64,000 nucleotides of DNA from Maricaulis sp. Its GTDB lineage: Bacteria > Pseudomonadota > Alphaproteobacteria > Caulobacterales > Maricaulaceae. The stretch covers positions 62,001 through 126,000 of the forward strand of contig NZ_JAEPOL010000006.1 in the NCBI RefSeq assembly GCF_017642925.1. The letters run 5' to 3'. Below the pieces are notes generated by a model. The model worked only from the letters and a program-made list of their open reading frames with translations. It had not been told where the DNA came from and made no database searches. Within the stretch, counting starts at the first letter, position 1, and the number at the start of each line of letters is the position of its first letter. Made by a program: the position numbers and the translations under genes. Below, one piece after another: positions 42,135-53,704 of the stretch.

Positions 42135-43616
42135 TCACTCGGAGATGCGCACGGCGCGTTTTTCCCGCACAAGATCGACTGCTGCCTGACACATCTCCAG
42201 CGGACGGCGGCACCGCAGCGCCTGCGCGTCCTGTTCGGTCAGAACGGGGTGACCGTAGAATATCTCGGCCTGCCGCGACATGTAGCGGCGTGTGTAGTCG
42301 ACCTGTTCCTGAAGATATGCCGCATACCCCCACATCGAAGCCAGGCTGACCAGCAACATCGCACCGGCACCGGCCACCGCAGCGATACTCGACCACCGTG
42401 CAAAGCGCTGGCGGGGAACACTGCGTTCAACGACGAGTGCGCGCACAGCAAACAGGAAAGCCAGCAGGACACCGATCCAGAAGAAGCTCAGCACACCTTG
42501 GTAACGCGGTGCTTCAACCACGCCTCGCACCAGTCCCGCACCGATGGCGGCGAGCACTGCATGCCCCATGAGTGCCAGCACAACGATATGTCCGCGGGCG
42601 ATCAGGAATGGCGCCACGGCCGCGCTGCAGATTGCGCACAGCACCAGCAACCCTGTCTTGATCGCCTCGGCCTTGTCAGCGAGCTCTAAATAGTCCGTCA
42701 GGGTCGCCCCTCCGAGACTCTGATAGACGCCGGAGCGAACCCAGCCGACGAGATCGGCGATCCCGACACTGCCTGGATCGGGCGCCCGATAGCCGGTTTT
42801 CGCCAGAAGCACGTCATACAGCAGCCAGCTGGCCGCGAAACAGGCGATCACCACGCCATGACGCAGATAGGCCTTCGGCAAGGCAGCCAGGTCTCCGGCC
42901 CGGATCCGGGCAAAAAGATCCGGCAATGACACAAGCGCCATCGCGGCGAAGCCGGCAGCGTAGAAGGTCTTGAAAGTCGCCACGCCCACGACGAAGACAG
43001 GCACAATCGCCACGACGATGAAGATCAGGTGTCCGATCCGCCGGCGCACATAAAGCGCTGTACACACCAATGTCGCTGTGAATGCGACATAGGCAAGATT
43101 CCCGTTCAGGGCGAGCATGTCATAGCTGAAGTCGACCGAACGCAGCGGCGTGAAAACGAAAAAAGCAACCATCACCGCACCGCTGGCCATCCACACGGCC
43201 CGGTACTGCGGATTCCCGATCTCCGCGTCACGTTCGAACTCGGCGATATACCCGCGGACGAGCATCACCAGCCCGATCAGGGCAAGCGGACCGGTCGCCG
43301 AGAACACAAGCGTGTTATAGCCGAACTCCTCAAGGAGCAGATACGACATGATCTTGTAGGAAAAGTGGAAATGGGGTCCCTGGCTGTGCAGCAGGTAGTC
43401 GGGGTCCAGCATGCCTTCGGCGCCCATTATCGCCGGAATGAAGAAGTTCAGGTCATCGGCATGGGGAATGCCGTTCTTGAACCGGAACAGGTAGACCACC
43501 CACATCAGCGCAAAGACCGCTGCGCAGGTGAAGTACACAAGCCCGGCCGGCCCGGCATTGAAATGGCGTGTCCCCGACGAACCGGCCGGTCGATTATCTT
43601 GACCGGCGTCAGCCAT
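42135..43616 (-). CDS. Uncharacterised multi-pass membrane protein, possible GT-C-type glycosyltransferase
   Basis: The 493-residue protein has about ten hydrophobic helices. After the first helix (GLVYFTCAAVFALMWVVYLF) a loop carries HADDLNFF, an acidic DD pair as often found in the first loop of GT-C enzymes. The C-terminal soluble tail has two cysteines (LRCRRPLEMC). Its start overlaps the wecE-like stop by 8 nt, so the two are translated together. Together with the aminotransferase it may handle a lipid-linked amino sugar. No named family recognised. Confidence 0.6.
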   Translation of the reverse strand: MADAGQDNRPAGSSGTRHFNAGPAGLVYFTCAAVFALMWVVYLFRFKNGIPHADDLNFFIPAIMGAEGMLDPDYLLHSQGPHFHFSYKIMSYLLLEEFGYNTLVFSATGPLALIGLVMLVRGYIAEFERDAEIGNPQYRAVWMASGAVMVAFFVFTPLRSVDFSYDMLALNGNLAYVAFTATLVCTALYVRRRIGHLIFIVVAIVPVFVVGVATFKTFYAAGFAAMALVSLPDLFARIRAGDLAALPKAYLRHGVVIACFAASWLLYDVLLAKTGYRAPDPGSVGIADLVGWVRSGVYQSLGGATLTDYLELADKAEAIKTGLLVLCAICSAAVAPFLIARGHIVVLALMGHAVLAAIGAGLVRGVVEAPRYQGVLSFFWIGVLLAFLFAVRALVVERSVPRQRFARWSSIAAVAGAGAMLLVSLASMWGYAAYLQEQVDYTRRYMSRQAEIFYGHPVLTEQDAQALRCRRPLEMCQAAVDLVREKRAVRISE

Positions 43617-44760
43617 GTCCGGCGGACCGCAACGCGGTTTCGATGATCCGGTCCAGGTTCTGGCCGACCCCCGGATAGAGCGGAAGACGCACCAGCCGAT
43701 CGGAAAGCTCGTCCGTCACCGACATCGCCCCGTGCACCCGCGAACAGGTCCGGCCGAAAGGCGACGAGTGAAGCGGAACATAGTGGAAGGGCGTGGTGAT
43801 ACCGGCTGCCTTCATACTCGCGATGAAGGCCGTGCGCGCATCCAGATCCGGCATGAGCAGGTAATACATGTGCGCGTTGTGCTCACACACGGCCGGGATG
43901 ACAGGGCGCCGGACCCCGGCCGTTCGCTCGAGCGGTTCGAACGCCGCGTGATAGCGGTTCCAGACAGCGATCCGCTCGTTGTTCAGCGCATCCAGCTTCT
44001 CGAGCTGCCCGAACAGGAAGGCCGCAACGAGCTCGCCGGGCAAGAATGAAGAGCCCATATCCACCCAGCTGTACTTGTCGGTCATGCCACGGAAGAACTG
44101 GGCGCGGTTAGTGCCTTTTTCACGAATGATCTCGGCGCGCAGCGAAAGCCCAGACCGGTTCACGATCAACGCACCGCCTTCACCGCTGATGATGTTCTTC
44201 GTCTCGTGGAAGCTGAATGCCGCCATGTCGCCGAAAGAGCCCGCAGGGCGGCCGTTGCGGGTCGCACCGAGTGCTTGGGCAGCATCCTCCACGACCATCA
44301 GGCCGTGTTCGGCAGCGATCGCGCAGATCGGATCCATGTCCGCGACCACGCCGGCATAATGGACCGGGAAAATTGCGCGTGTCCGGTCAGTAACAGCGTC
44401 CCGCACCTGTACGGGGTCGATGTTCAGTGTCTCCGGCTCGATATCGACAAATACGGGCGTCGCACCACGCAGCACGACTGCGTTGGCCGTGGAAACGAAG
44501 GTGTATGAGGGCAGGATCACTTCATCGCCCGGACCGAGATCGCAAAGGATCGCGGCCATCTCCAGGCCGGCGGTACAGGAGTGCGTCAGATGCGCCGAAG
44601 CACCGCCGATGCGCTGCAACAAGGCTTGCTCGCACCGCTCGGTGAAAGGCCCGTCGCCGGCCAGCTGGCCGGAGTCGATCGCTTGCTTGATATAGTCCAG
44701 CTCCCGGCCGGCCAGAACCGGCTTGTTGAACGGGATCTTGGGCGCAGACATATCGTTCAT
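43609..44760 (-). CDS. wecE: dTDP-4-amino-4,6-dideoxygalactose transaminase
   Basis: The 383-residue PLP enzyme aminates dTDP-4-keto-6-deoxyglucose to dTDP-Fuc4N. It follows E. coli WecE/RffA closely: IPFNKPVLAGRELDYIKQAI, SCTAGLEMAAIL, PSYTFVSTANAVVLRGA, VEDAAQ and IIREKGTNRAQFFRGMTDKYSW. The PLP lysine is K188 in FSFHETKN. GGGGAG stands 4 nt before ATG 44760. The dTDP-glucose synthesis genes (rmlA/rmlB) are not in the window. The product is probably built into O-antigen or capsule with the overlapping membrane-protein gene. Confidence 0.92.
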   Translation of the reverse strand: MNDMSAPKIPFNKPVLAGRELDYIKQAIDSGQLAGDGPFTERCEQALLQRIGGASAHLTHSCTAGLEMAAILCDLGPGDEVILPSYTFVSTANAVVLRGATPVFVDIEPETLNIDPVQVRDAVTDRTRAIFPVHYAGVVADMDPICAIAAEHGLMVVEDAAQALGATRNGRPAGSFGDMAAFSFHETKNIISGEGGALIVNRSGLSLRAEIIREKGTNRAQFFRGMTDKYSWVDMGSSFLPGELVAAFLFGQLEKLDALNNERIAVWNRYHAAFEPLERTAGVRRPVIPAVCEHNAHMYYLLMPDLDARTAFIASMKAAGITTPFHYVPLHSSPFGRTCSRVHGAMSVTDELSDRLVRLPLYPGVGQNLDRIIETALRSAGHG

Positions 44761-44832
44761 TGAACTCCCCTAGGTGAACGATGGTGTATCGTTTCCCCAA
44801 GGTAGCAACAACCACTAAGACAGGCGCCGCAC

Positions 44833-47493
44833 TCAGGCGCTCTGCCGGATATCGCCCGGGGCATAGTCCAGGATGGGGGCCAGCATCCGCTCGCATTCCT
44901 CGACCGTCCAGCCCTTGCGCCCGGCATAGTCCTCGACCTGGTCACGCTCGATCCGGCCAACGGCGAAGTAGTGGCTGTCCGGATGAGACAAATAGATTCC
45001 GGAAACCGACGAGGCCGGTGTCATCGCAAAGGAGTTTGTCAGGCTGATGCCCGCATTTTCCGGCGCATCGAGGAGTTTGAACAGCGTGACCTTCTCGGTG
45101 TGGTCGGGCTGAGACGGGTAGCCCGGCGCCGGTCGGATGCCGGCATAGGCCTCCTCGATCAGCTCGCGATTGGAGTGGGCCTCGTCCGGCGCGTAGCCCC
45201 AATGGTGCTTGCGCACCTCCTCATGCAGCCATTCCGCCGCAGCTTCGGCCAGGCGATCGGACAGCGCCTTGAACATGATGGCGCTGTAGTCGTCCTTGGC
45301 CTTCTCGAAGGCCGCAAGCACGTCGGGATTGTCGCCGGCGGTGACGGCAAACCCGCCGATCCAGTCCTCATTGCCCTCGGGCGCGAGGAAGTCGAACTGG
45401 CTGAGATGCGGCCGGTCATTCGACTTCGCAGCCTGCTGGCGCAGCCCGTAGAAGCGGTCGAGCACGGTCTTGCGGCTGTCATCGGAGTACAGCACCACAT
45501 CATCACCGTCGCGATTGGCCGGCCAGAAGCCGCAGACGGCGCGCGGCTTGAGCAAGCCCTCATCCACGATCTGCCTGAGCATCGCCTGGGCGTCGTCGAA
45601 CAATGACCGGGCCGCTTCGCCGCGATTGGGGTCGTCGAAGATCGCCGGATAGCTGCCCTTCATCTCCCAGGTGAAGAAGAAGGGCGTCCAGTCGATATAG
45701 TCGACCAGCGTCGCGACATCCGGCTCGAAGGTTTTCACCCCGGTCCAGTTCGGGCGGGGCGGTGTGTATTGCGACCAGTCGCAATCCCAGCCTTTGCGGC
45801 GCGCCTCGGCGAGCGGCACGCGCTTCTTTGAGGAACGGGCGGCCAGGCGGCGCTCGCGGATCCTGGCGAGATCGGCACGCACATCGCGGGCATAGTCGTC
45901 GCGACCGTCGGAGAGGAGTTTCGACACCACGCCGACCGCGCGGCTGGCGTCGAGGACGTGAACCACGGGCGCGACCGAGATCGCCGGATCGATCTTCACG
46001 GCCGTGTGGGCCGGTGAAGTCGTCGCGCCGCCGATGAGCAGCGGAATATCGATCTGTTTACGCTCCATCTCGGAGGCCACGAAAACCATCTCGTCGAGCG
46101 AGGGCGTGATCAGTCCGGACAGGCCGATCACGTCGGCCTTCTCCTTGCGGGCGGTCTCCAGGATTTTCTCGCAAGGCACCATCACGCCGAGATCGATCAC
46201 GTCATAGCCATTACACTGCAACACGACGCCGACGATATTCTTGCCGATATCGTGGACATCGCCCTTCACCGTCGCGAGCACGATGCGGCCATTGGATGAC
46301 TGCTCCTCGCCCGCTGCCTCTTTCTCCTCCTCCATGAAGGGAATGAGGTGAGCCACGGCCTGTTTCATGACGCGCGCCGACTTCACCACCTGGGGCAGGA
46401 ACATCTTGCCGTCGCCGAACAGGTCGCCGACGACATTCATCCCGTCCATCAGCGGCCCCTCGATCACATGCAGGGGGCGGTCGAACTGCTGGCGCGCCTC
46501 TTCGGTGTCCTCGACGATGAACTCGTTGATACCGTGCACGAGGGCGTGCCGGATACGGTCGCCGACCGCGGCCTCGCGCCAGGAAAGGTCGCGCTCCTTG
46601 CCCGTGCCGCCGCCCTGCCCACGATACTGTTCGGCCGCCTCGAGCAGCCGGTCCGTGGAATCGTCGCGGCGATTGAGGATGACATCCTCGACCAGCTCGC
46701 GCAGCTCGGCATCGATATCGTCGTAGATGTCGAGCTGGCCGGCATTGACGATGCCCATATCCATCCCCGCCTTGATGGCGTGATAGAGGAAGACCGAGTG
46801 CATCGCCCGGCGGACCGGTTCATTGCCGCGAAAAGAGAATGAGATGTTCGACAGGCCGCCGGAGACATGGCAGCCGGGCAGGTTCTCGCGGATGCGCTTG
46901 GTCGCCTCGATGAAATCGACCGCGTAATTATTGTGCTCCTCGATCCCCGTCGCCACCGCGAAAATGTTGGGGTCAAAAATGATGTCCTCGGGCGGAAAGC
47001 CGATCTCGTCGACGAGGATCTTGTAGGCCCGCTCGCATATCTCGTACTTGCGGTCGGCGGTATCGGCCTGCCCGGTCTCGTCGAAAGCCATGACCACGAC
47101 GGCGGCGCCATAGGCCAGACACTTCTCGGCGTGTTCGCGGAACTGGTCCTCGCCCTCTTTCAGGCTGATCGAATTGACGATGGCCTTGCCCTGCACATTC
47201 TGCAGACCGGCCTCGATCACTTCCCATTTCGAACTGTCGATCATCACCGGCACGCGGGCCACATCGGGCTCGCCGGCGATCATGCGCAGGAAAACAGTCA
47301 TGGCCTCGACACTGTCGAGCAGGCCCTCGTCCATATTGACGTCGATCACCTGCGCGCCGTTCTCGACCTGCTGACGGGCAACCGAGACGGCCTCGGCATA
47401 GTCGCCCTCCGTGATCAGCTTGCGGAAGCGCGCGGAGCCAGTGACATTCGTCCTCTCGCCGACATTGACGAAGGTGGGTACAGCAACAGCCAT
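44833..47493 (-). CDS. metH: Methionine synthase, C-terminal subunit (pterin, cobalamin and reactivation domains)
   Basis: This 886-residue protein is the second part of a split cobalamin-dependent methionine synthase. It starts [23 protein letters not shown], the methyl-THF (pterin) domain. The B12 cap and Rossmann domain follow with the axial-ligand motif [26 protein letters not shown] and the [14 protein letters not shown] region. The last 300 residues are the SAM-binding activation domain ([37 protein letters not shown]). The homocysteine domain is encoded separately 13 nt upstream. The split arrangement is common in alphaproteobacteria. Confidence 0.95.
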   Translation of the reverse strand: MAVAVPTFVNVGERTNVTGSARFRKLITEGDYAEAVSVARQQVENGAQVIDVNMDEGLLDSVEAMTVFLRMIAGEPDVARVPVMIDSSKWEVIEAGLQNVQGKAIVNSISLKEGEDQFREHAEKCLAYGAAVVVMAFDETGQADTADRKYEICERAYKILVDEIGFPPEDIIFDPNIFAVATGIEEHNNYAVDFIEATKRIRENLPGCHVSGGLSNISFSFRGNEPVRRAMHSVFLYHAIKAGMDMGIVNAGQLDIYDDIDAELRELVEDVILNRRDDSTDRLLEAAEQYRGQGGGTGKERDLSWREAAVGDRIRHALVHGINEFIVEDTEEARQQFDRPLHVIEGPLMDGMNVVGDLFGDGKMFLPQVVKSARVMKQAVAHLIPFMEEEKEAAGEEQSSNGRIVLATVKGDVHDIGKNIVGVVLQCNGYDVIDLGVMVPCEKILETARKEKADVIGLSGLITPSLDEMVFVASEMERKQIDIPLLIGGATTSPAHTAVKIDPAISVAPVVHVLDASRAVGVVSKLLSDGRDDYARDVRADLARIRERRLAARSSKKRVPLAEARRKGWDCDWSQYTPPRPNWTGVKTFEPDVATLVDYIDWTPFFFTWEMKGSYPAIFDDPNRGEAARSLFDDAQAMLRQIVDEGLLKPRAVCGFWPANRDGDDVVLYSDDSRKTVLDRFYGLRQQAAKSNDRPHLSQFDFLAPEGNEDWIGGFAVTAGDNPDVLAAFEKAKDDYSAIMFKALSDRLAEAAAEWLHEEVRKHHWGYAPDEAHSNRELIEEAYAGIRPAPGYPSQPDHTEKVTLFKLLDAPENAGISLTNSFAMTPASSVSGIYLSHPDSHYFAVGRIERDQVEDYAGRKGWTVEECERMLAPILDYAPGDIRQSA

Positions 47494-47506
47494 GAAATAA
47501 TTGCCT

Positions 47507-48565
47507 TCAGGCGGAAAGTTCGAAGGGTTCGAGGCCGGACAGACGCATGGCCCGCTCGCGTTTGGCCGGACGGCGCGGCTTGGCGCCCTTCACGGCCTCG
47601 GCGATGGCCCGGATATGCTCCGGCGTGGTGCCACAGCACCCGCCCAGGATATTCACCAGGCCCGACTGCGCCCATTCGCCGACGAAACCCGACGTTTCGT
47701 CCGGGGTCTCATCATACTCGCCCATGTCATTGGGCAGGCCGGCATTGGGATAGGTGATGATGCGGGTGTCCGCGACCCGGGCGATCTCCGCGATATAGGG
47801 CCGCATCTCCTCCGCCCCCAGCGCACAGTTCAGCCCCACGGCCCAGGGCCGCGCATGGCGCACGGAGTACCAGAAGGCCTCGGCCGTCTGTCCGGACAGG
47901 GTACGTCCGGACCGGTCGGTGATCGTCCCGGAAATCATGATCGGCCGGTCGATACCGGTCTCGGCCTTGAGGTCGAGCAGCGCCTTGATGGCGGCTTTGG
48001 CATTGAGTGTGTCGAACACGGTCTCGATCAGGAAGAAGTCGACATGCTCGGCCATGGCAGCAGCCTGCTCGTGATAGGCCTTGCGGATGGTTTCGAAGTC
48101 GATGTCGCGGAATCCGGGATCGTTCACATCCGGCGAGATCGACAGCGTCTTGTTGGTCGGCCCGATCGCCCCGGCCACGCCGCGCGGCGTGCCGGTTTCC
48201 GCCTCGATCTCGTCGGCGGCCTCACGGGCAAGGCGCGCACCTTCGCGCGCGATCTCCGGCGCGAGGTCCTGCATGCCGTAATCGGCCTGGGCGATGGAGG
48301 TGGCGGAAAACGTGTTGGTCTCGACGATGTCGGAACCAGCCTCGAAATAGGCCTTGTGGATCGCCTTCACGGCTTCGGGCGTGGTGAGATTGAGAATGTC
48401 GTTATTGCCCTTGATCGCCGACGGCCAGTCGGCAAAGCGCTCGCCGCGATAGCCCTCTTCATCCAGTTTGAGATCCTGGATCTGGGTGCCCATCGCGCCG
48501 TCGAGGATCAGGACACGCTCGCGCCCCAGCGCGGCAAGCGCTTCAACCCGTTCGCCCGTCTTCAT
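47507..48565 (-). CDS. Methionine synthase, homocysteine S-methyltransferase subunit
   Basis: The 352-residue TIM barrel corresponds to the first module of Met[28 protein letters not shown] at the N-terminus, [16 protein letters not shown], and zinc ligands in [13 protein letters not shown]-like VGLNCALG and the C-terminal [17 protein letters not shown] Cys-Cys pair. ATG at 48565 shares one base with the metF stop (TGATG), so metF and this gene are translationally coupled; the 48568 start of the track is a GTG. It hands the homocysteine thiolate to the cobalamin subunit encoded just downstream. Confidence 0.94.
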   Translation of the reverse strand: MKTGERVEALAALGRERVLILDGAMGTQIQDLKLDEEGYRGERFADWPSAIKGNNDILNLTTPEAVKAIHKAYFEAGSDIVETNTFSATSIAQADYGMQDLAPEIAREGARLAREAADEIEAETGTPRGVAGAIGPTNKTLSISPDVNDPGFRDIDFETIRKAYHEQAAAMAEHVDFFLIETVFDTLNAKAAIKALLDLKAETGIDRPIMISGTITDRSGRTLSGQTAEAFWYSVRHARPWAVGLNCALGAEEMRPYIAEIARVADTRIITYPNAGLPNDMGEYDETPDETSGFVGEWAQSGLVNILGGCCGTTPEHIRAIAEAVKGAKPRRPAKRERAMRLSGLEPFELSA

Positions 48566-49470
48566 CACGCAACCCCCACCGGTTCACGCTGTTCGGCCTT
48601 CACGCCAAGCAGCTGGCAGGTGGAGAGCGCCAGCTCGGCCCGGTTGAGCGTGTAGAAGTGGAAATTGTCGACACCGCCGGCCTGCAGCTTGCTGCACAGT
48701 TTGGCCGCGACATGGGCCGTCACCAGCTTGCGCGTGCCGGCGTCCTCGTCGAGTCCTTCATAGGCCTCGTGCAGCCAGACCGGCAGGCTGGCCCCGCACA
48801 GCCCCGCCATCCGCTTGAGACCATTGAAATTGGCCTGCAGCATGATGCCCGGCACGATCGGGATGGTGATACCGGCGCGCTCCGCCCGCTCGCGGAAGCG
48901 GAAATACACATCCGGTTCGAAGAAGAACTGGGTGATGGCGCGCGTGGCCCCGTTGTCGATCTTCTTCTTCAGCAGGTCGATATCGTAGTCGAAATCGCGG
49001 CTCTCCGGATGCTTTTCCGGATAGCAGCCGACGGAGATCTCGAAATCGCCGATCTTGCGGATTCCGCCCGCGAGTTCCGCAGCGTTGGCATAGCCGCCCG
49101 GATGCGGCGTGTAGGCCTCGCCGATCCCGTCCGGCGGATCGCCACGCAGGGCGACGATGTGACGGATACCGGCCGACCAGTAGTCGCGGATCACGTCATC
49201 GATCTCCTCACGCGTCGCCGAAACACAGGTCAGGTGTGCGGCGGGCCGGATCCCCGTCTCGCGCACGATACGGCGCACGGTCCGGTGCGTCCGGTCGCGC
49301 GTCGAACCGCCGGCACCATAGGTCACCGACACGAAACTCGGCGACAGGGGCTCAAGCCGGGAAATCGACTCCCAGAGCGTCTCTTCCATCGCCTCGGTCT
49401 TGGGCGGGAAGAATTCGAAGGACACGTTCAGTCCGTTCCGGGGCTGCATCGTACTGCCGTCCGCACTCAT
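48565..49470 (-). CDS. metF: 5,10-methylenetetrahydrofolate reductase
   Basis: The 301-residue FAD-dependent TIM barrel makes 5-methyl-THF for MetH. Motifs seen: [17 protein letters not shown] (catalytic Glu), [27 protein letters not shown] and [19 protein letters not shown] (folate/NADH binding). AAGGTGA stands ahead of ATG 49470. First gene of metF-metH1-metH2, divergent from metK. A perfect 20-bp palindrome lies 93 bp upstream and is a likely repressor site. The ArsR-type regulator that often precedes metF in this class is not here. Confidence 0.95.
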   Translation of the reverse strand: MSADGSTMQPRNGLNVSFEFFPPKTEAMEETLWESISRLEPLSPSFVSVTYGAGGSTRDRTHRTVRRIVRETGIRPAAHLTCVSATREEIDDVIRDYWSAGIRHIVALRGDPPDGIGEAYTPHPGGYANAAELAGGIRKIGDFEISVGCYPEKHPESRDFDYDIDLLKKKIDNGATRAITQFFFEPDVYFRFRERAERAGITIPIVPGIMLQANFNGLKRMAGLCGASLPVWLHEAYEGLDEDAGTRKLVTAHVAAKLCSKLQAGGVDNFHFYTLNRAELALSTCQLLGVKAEQREPVGVA

Positions 49471-49562
49471 GGGTCACCTTCAGTTGGCCCCGCCGGCGCG
49501 CAGCCGGTGTTTCAGGGCATGTCGAATTCGCTTGCGCCAATCTATAACGCAATAACATGACG

Positions 49563-49582
49563 ACATAAAGATATCTTTATGT
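49563..49582. promoter_or_regulatory. Perfect 20-bp palindrome, probable SahR/ArsR-type operator of the metF operon
   Basis: ACATAAAGATATCTTTATGT is an exact palindrome in the metF-metK intergenic region. Its half-site ATAAAG / CTTTAT recurs at 49679-49698. Methionine-cycle genes of alphaproteobacteria are controlled by SAH-responsive ArsR-family repressors (SahR) that bind palindromes of this AT-rich type. The regulator match is inferred. Confidence 0.7.
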
Positions 49583-49678
49583 GCGATGGATTGAAAGGGG
49601 GTGGCTGCAGCGGAACCGCCGGGCATGTTTTCACCAAGAGGCTTGCATCCGGCCCGCGTATCTGTTCTACCCCACGCG

Positions 49679-49698
49679 ATATAAAGCGATCTTTATAT
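49679..49698. promoter_or_regulatory. Second operator palindrome, immediately upstream of metK
   Basis: ATATAAAGCGATCTTTATAT repeats the half-sites TATAAAG/CTTTATA of the palindrome at 49563 around a 4-bp centre. It overlaps the ATG at 49697 that begins the track ORF. A repressor bound here would block the metK ribosome site or promoter, which supports the downstream GTG as the true start. Confidence 0.68.
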
Positions 49699-49711
49699 GA
49701 GGATATGCGCA

Positions 49712-50878
<1,167 letters not shown>

Positions 50879-50899
50879 ACCACCCCGAACCTAAATGAC

Positions 50900-50928
50900 G
50901 GGGCCGGCCGCAGCCATGCGCCGGCCCC
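50900..50928 (+). terminator. GC-rich hairpin between metK and ahcY
   Basis: A perfect 9-bp stem GGGGCCGGC / GCCGGCCCC encloses an 11-nt loop. No U tract follows (GGTATTTCC), so partial termination or mRNA stabilisation is more likely than full termination. I looked for the SAH-riboswitch consensus here and did not see it. Confidence 0.4.
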
Positions 50929-50992
50929 GGTATTTCCGGCGCTCATCCGGCGCCCCGTCAGAAACCCGAAACACGAAGAGGACCTGAAGGTC

Positions 50993-52420
50993 ATGACTGC
51001 TGTTGCGGATAAATCCCAGTTCGCCGCCGACCACCCCCACGTCATCAAGGACATCTCGCTGGCCAAATGGGGCCGGACCGAGATCGAGATGGCCGAGATC
51101 GAGATGCCGGGCCTGATGGCCCTGCGCGAGGAGTTCGGCAAGGCCCAGCCCCTGAAGGGCGCGCGCATCGCCGGCTCGCTGCACATGACGATCCAGACCG
51201 CGGTTCTCATCGAGACCCTGGTCGCGCTGGGCGCCGAAGTGCGCTGGGCGTCGTGCAATATCTTCTCCACCCAGGACCATGCCGCGGCGGCCATCGCCGA
51301 GCAGAAAATCCCGGTCTTCGCCTACAAGGGCGAGACGCTGGAAGAGTACTGGGACTATGCCGACGCCATCTTCCATTGGCCGAACGGCGAAACCGCCAAC
51401 ATGATCCTGGACGATGGCGGCGATGCCACCATGTATCTGATCCTGGGCGAGAAGGCCGAGGCCGATCATTCCCTGCTGGATCACCCGAAGTCCGAGGAAG
51501 AGACCGCGCTCTTCGCCCAGATCCGCAAGCGTTTCGAAGCCACGCCGGGCTGGTTCACCAAGGCCAAGAACGCCATCCAGGGCGTCTCCGAAGAGACGAC
51601 GACCGGCGTGATGCGTCTCTATCAGATGGCCAAGCGGGGCGAGCTGCCCTTCCCGGCGATCAACGTCAATGACAGCGTCACCAAGTCGAAATTCGACAAC
51701 CGCTATGGCTGCCGCGAAAGCCTGGTCGACGCCATCCGCCGCGGCACCGACGTGATGATGGCCGGCAAGAAGGCCGTCGTCTGCGGCTATGGCGATGTCG
51801 GCAAGGGATCGGCGGAATCGCTGCGCGGCGCCGGCGCCCGTGTCTATGTCACCGAAATCGACCCGATCTGCGCCCTGCAGGCCTGTATGGACGGTTTCGA
51901 GGTTGTGCGCCTGGACGATGTCACCGCCGAGATGGACATCTTCGTCACCGCGACGGGCAATAAGGACATCATCACCGTCGACCACATGCGCGCCATGAAG
52001 GACATGGCGATCGTCTGCAATATCGGCCACTTCGACAACGAGATTCAGGTCGAGAGCCTGAAGAACTTCCAGTGGACGAATGTGAAGCCGCAGGTCGACC
52101 TCGTACAGTTTCCGGACGGCAACCGCATCATCCTGCTGTCCGAAGGCCGCCTGGTGAATCTGGGCAATGCGACCGGCCACCCCTCCTTCGTGATGTCGTC
52201 CTCCTTCACCAACCAGACGCTCGCCCAGATCGAGCTCTGGACGAGGGGCGACGAGTACAAGAACGAGGTCTACATCCTGCCCAAGCACCTGGACGAGAAG
52301 GTTGCCCGCCTGCACCTCGACAAGCTCGGCGCCAGACTGACCGAACTTTCCAGCGACCAGGCCGATTATATCGGCGTGCCGCAGACCGGTCCGTTCAAGG
52401 CGGAACATTACCGCTACTAG
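50993..52420 (+). CDS. ahcY: Adenosylhomocysteinase (SAH hydrolase)
   Basis: The 475-residue cytoplasmic enzyme splits S-adenosylhomocysteine to adenosine and homocysteine. Start [32 protein letters not shown] has GAAGG upstream. The substrate part shows [16 protein letters not shown] and [19 protein letters not shown]; the NAD-binding Rossmann part shows [23 protein letters not shown]. The C-terminus ends KAEHYRY, the conserved tail reaching the neighbouring subunit. Homocysteine goes on to the divergent metH genes. A strong terminator follows. Confidence 0.97.
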   Translation: MTAVADKSQFAADHPHVIKDISLAKWGRTEIEMAEIEMPGLMALREEFGKAQPLKGARIAGSLHMTIQTAVLIETLVALGAEVRWASCNIFSTQDHAAAAIAEQKIPVFAYKGETLEEYWDYADAIFHWPNGETANMILDDGGDATMYLILGEKAEADHSLLDHPKSEEETALFAQIRKRFEATPGWFTKAKNAIQGVSEETTTGVMRLYQMAKRGELPFPAINVNDSVTKSKFDNRYGCRESLVDAIRRGTDVMMAGKKAVVCGYGDVGKGSAESLRGAGARVYVTEIDPICALQACMDGFEVVRLDDVTAEMDIFVTATGNKDIITVDHMRAMKDMAIVCNIGHFDNEIQVESLKNFQWTNVKPQVDLVQFPDGNRIILLSEGRLVNLGNATGHPSFVMSSSFTNQTLAQIELWTRGDEYKNEVYILPKHLDEKVARLHLDKLGARLTELSSDQADYIGVPQTGPFKAEHYRY

Positions 52421-52447
52421 GCGATGTCCGGACTTTGAAGAATGCGG

Positions 52448-52482
52448 AGCGCCCTGCCTTTCTGGCGGGGCGTTTCCTTTTG
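52448..52482 (+). terminator. Rho-independent terminator after ahcY
   Basis: Stem CGCCCTGCC / GGCGGGGCG (one G-U pair) with loop TTTCT is followed by TTTCCTTTT. It ends just before the convergent fau stop codon and may serve both strands. Confidence 0.85.
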
Positions 52483-52485
52483 TGC

Positions 52486-53061
52486 TCAGGGGAAAGCCTG
52501 CCAGCCTTCGTCGGTAACCAGCGCATCGAGACGCTGGTCATGATCCTCGCAAGGCAGGCGATCGACGCATTGTTCGGGATAGGCCAGCCCGACGACCCGC
52601 ACCTCGCCGGCTTTGCGCAGCCGGGCCAGCGTGCGGTCGTAATAACCCGCCCCGAAGCCGAGGCGTACACCCTGGCGGTCCACACCGACCAGCGGCACAA
52701 GAACCAGATCGGGGACGGCTTCAGGTGCCCGGTCCGTGGGCTCCTTCACGCCGAAGGCCCGGGCTTCCAGCGTGTCGCCGGCGCGCCAGCACCGGAAGAC
52801 CAGTGGCCGGTCCCGCCCCTGGACGACAGGCAGGCAGAGCTGGGCGCCTGCCGCGGCGAATGACGCCATCAGCGGCCCGGGATCGATCTCGTGCGGCAGC
52901 GGATGATACCCCGCCACGACCATGCCGGCGTGCGGCCGCCAGTTGGGTGCAAAATGATCAACCAGCCGTTCGCCGGCCTTCGGCCGGGCGGCCGATGCGG
53001 CAATGCGGTCGGCGATCAGACGGCGCCTCAGGACGGATTTTGCGTCAGTCGTTTCAGTCAT
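52486..53061 (-). CDS. fau: 5-formyltetrahydrofolate cyclo-ligase
   Basis: The 191-residue enzyme converts 5-formyl-THF to methenyl-THF using ATP. Start MTETTDAKSVLRRRLIADRIA carries the phosphate-contact lysine/arginines. Other family motifs are VAGYHPLPHEIDPGPLM and the C-terminal VDRQGVRLGFGAGYYDRTLARL. It is linked in many proteobacteria to 6S RNA and zapA, which lie directly upstream here, and it belongs to one-carbon metabolism like the neighbouring met genes. Confidence 0.94.
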   Translation of the reverse strand: MTETTDAKSVLRRRLIADRIAASAARPKAGERLVDHFAPNWRPHAGMVVAGYHPLPHEIDPGPLMASFAAAGAQLCLPVVQGRDRPLVFRCWRAGDTLEARAFGVKEPTDRAPEAVPDLVLVPLVGVDRQGVRLGFGAGYYDRTLARLRKAGEVRVVGLAYPEQCVDRLPCEDHDQRLDALVTDEGWQAFP

Positions 53062-53081
53062 GATCCTGGCGGACAGCGGGT

Positions 53082-53248
53082 GTGACGGCTCCACTTGCGC
53101 CGGTGGTGCGTGTGTATCCCCACGGACCCGACAATTCAGGTGGGCGCCGCGTGAAAGGGACCACGGTCCCGAACAGAGGCAGCTCCCTCGTGGAGATGTA
53201 CGGTCAGCGGGATAAACGCTCCTATCGCACGCAGCAGATAACCGTCAC
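53082..53248 (-). ncRNA. ssrS: 6S RNA (RNA polymerase regulator)
   Basis: The gene-free stretch between zapA and fau is the standard location of 6S RNA in proteobacteria, read in the same direction. On the minus strand its ends pair as a closing stem (GTGACGG at 53248-53242 with CCGTCAC at 53088-53082). That defines an RNA of about 167 nt, within the usual size range. Inside, self-complementary stems such as GGGACC/GGTCCC near 53158-53171 are seen. 6S RNA mimics an open promoter and binds sigma70-RNA polymerase in stationary phase. The ends are approximate. Confidence 0.72.
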
Positions 53249-53279
53249 GATGTCTATGTGGCGCTTTCCGGCGTCAGTC

Positions 53280-53699
53280 TCAAGCGCGCGCATCTGCAAG
53301 GTGTGCACCCGCCGCATCATCCGTATCGGACTGGGCCGGCGGCTCGCCTTCCAGATCGGTCGCAAAGGCCTCAAGGCGCTCGGCCACATCGATCAGGCAG
53401 CTGACCATGCGCTGGCGTTCTTCGGCCTGCAGGCTGGCTGCGCCATGGCGTTCATGACGCAGACGCTCGATATGGCCCTCCAGCGCCTCGACCCGCCGCT
53501 CCGCATCCTTCTGCTCGTCGATCAGCATCAGGGCTGCCATCAGCAGGAGCCGGACATCGCCGATCTGGCCGACCTGTTCGACGATCCCGCCGACGCGCTG
53601 GTCAAGCTGACCGGCGAGCTCGCGCAGATAGGCTTCCTGGCCGTCTTCGCAGCCGATGGTGAACTCGCGGCCATTGAGTGTCACGGTGACCTTGGACAT
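53280..53699 (-). CDS. zapA: Cell division protein ZapA
   Basis: The 139-residue protein starts MSKVTVTLNGREFTIGCEDGQEAYLRELA, the ZapA globular domain that binds FtsZ. A coiled coil follows (IDEQKDAERRVEALEGHIERLRHERH...). ZapA bundles FtsZ filaments at mid-cell. The C-terminal tail is acidic and longer than in enteric ZapA. The upstream small coiled-coil gene is 5 nt away, and 6S RNA follows. Confidence 0.92.
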   Translation of the reverse strand: MSKVTVTLNGREFTIGCEDGQEAYLRELAGQLDQRVGGIVEQVGQIGDVRLLLMAALMLIDEQKDAERRVEALEGHIERLRHERHGAASLQAEERQRMVSCLIDVAERLEAFATDLEGEPPAQSDTDDAAGAHLADARA

Positions 53700-53704
53700 G
53701 CCGC

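Noticed and set aside
50879-50992. SAH riboswitch upstream of ahcY
   Set aside because: Only a simple GC hairpin is seen; the conserved core sequence of SAH riboswitches was not recognised.
50891-52408. 505-residue minus-strand ORF opposite ahcY
   Set aside because: Shadow of ahcY; no family features and poor start context.
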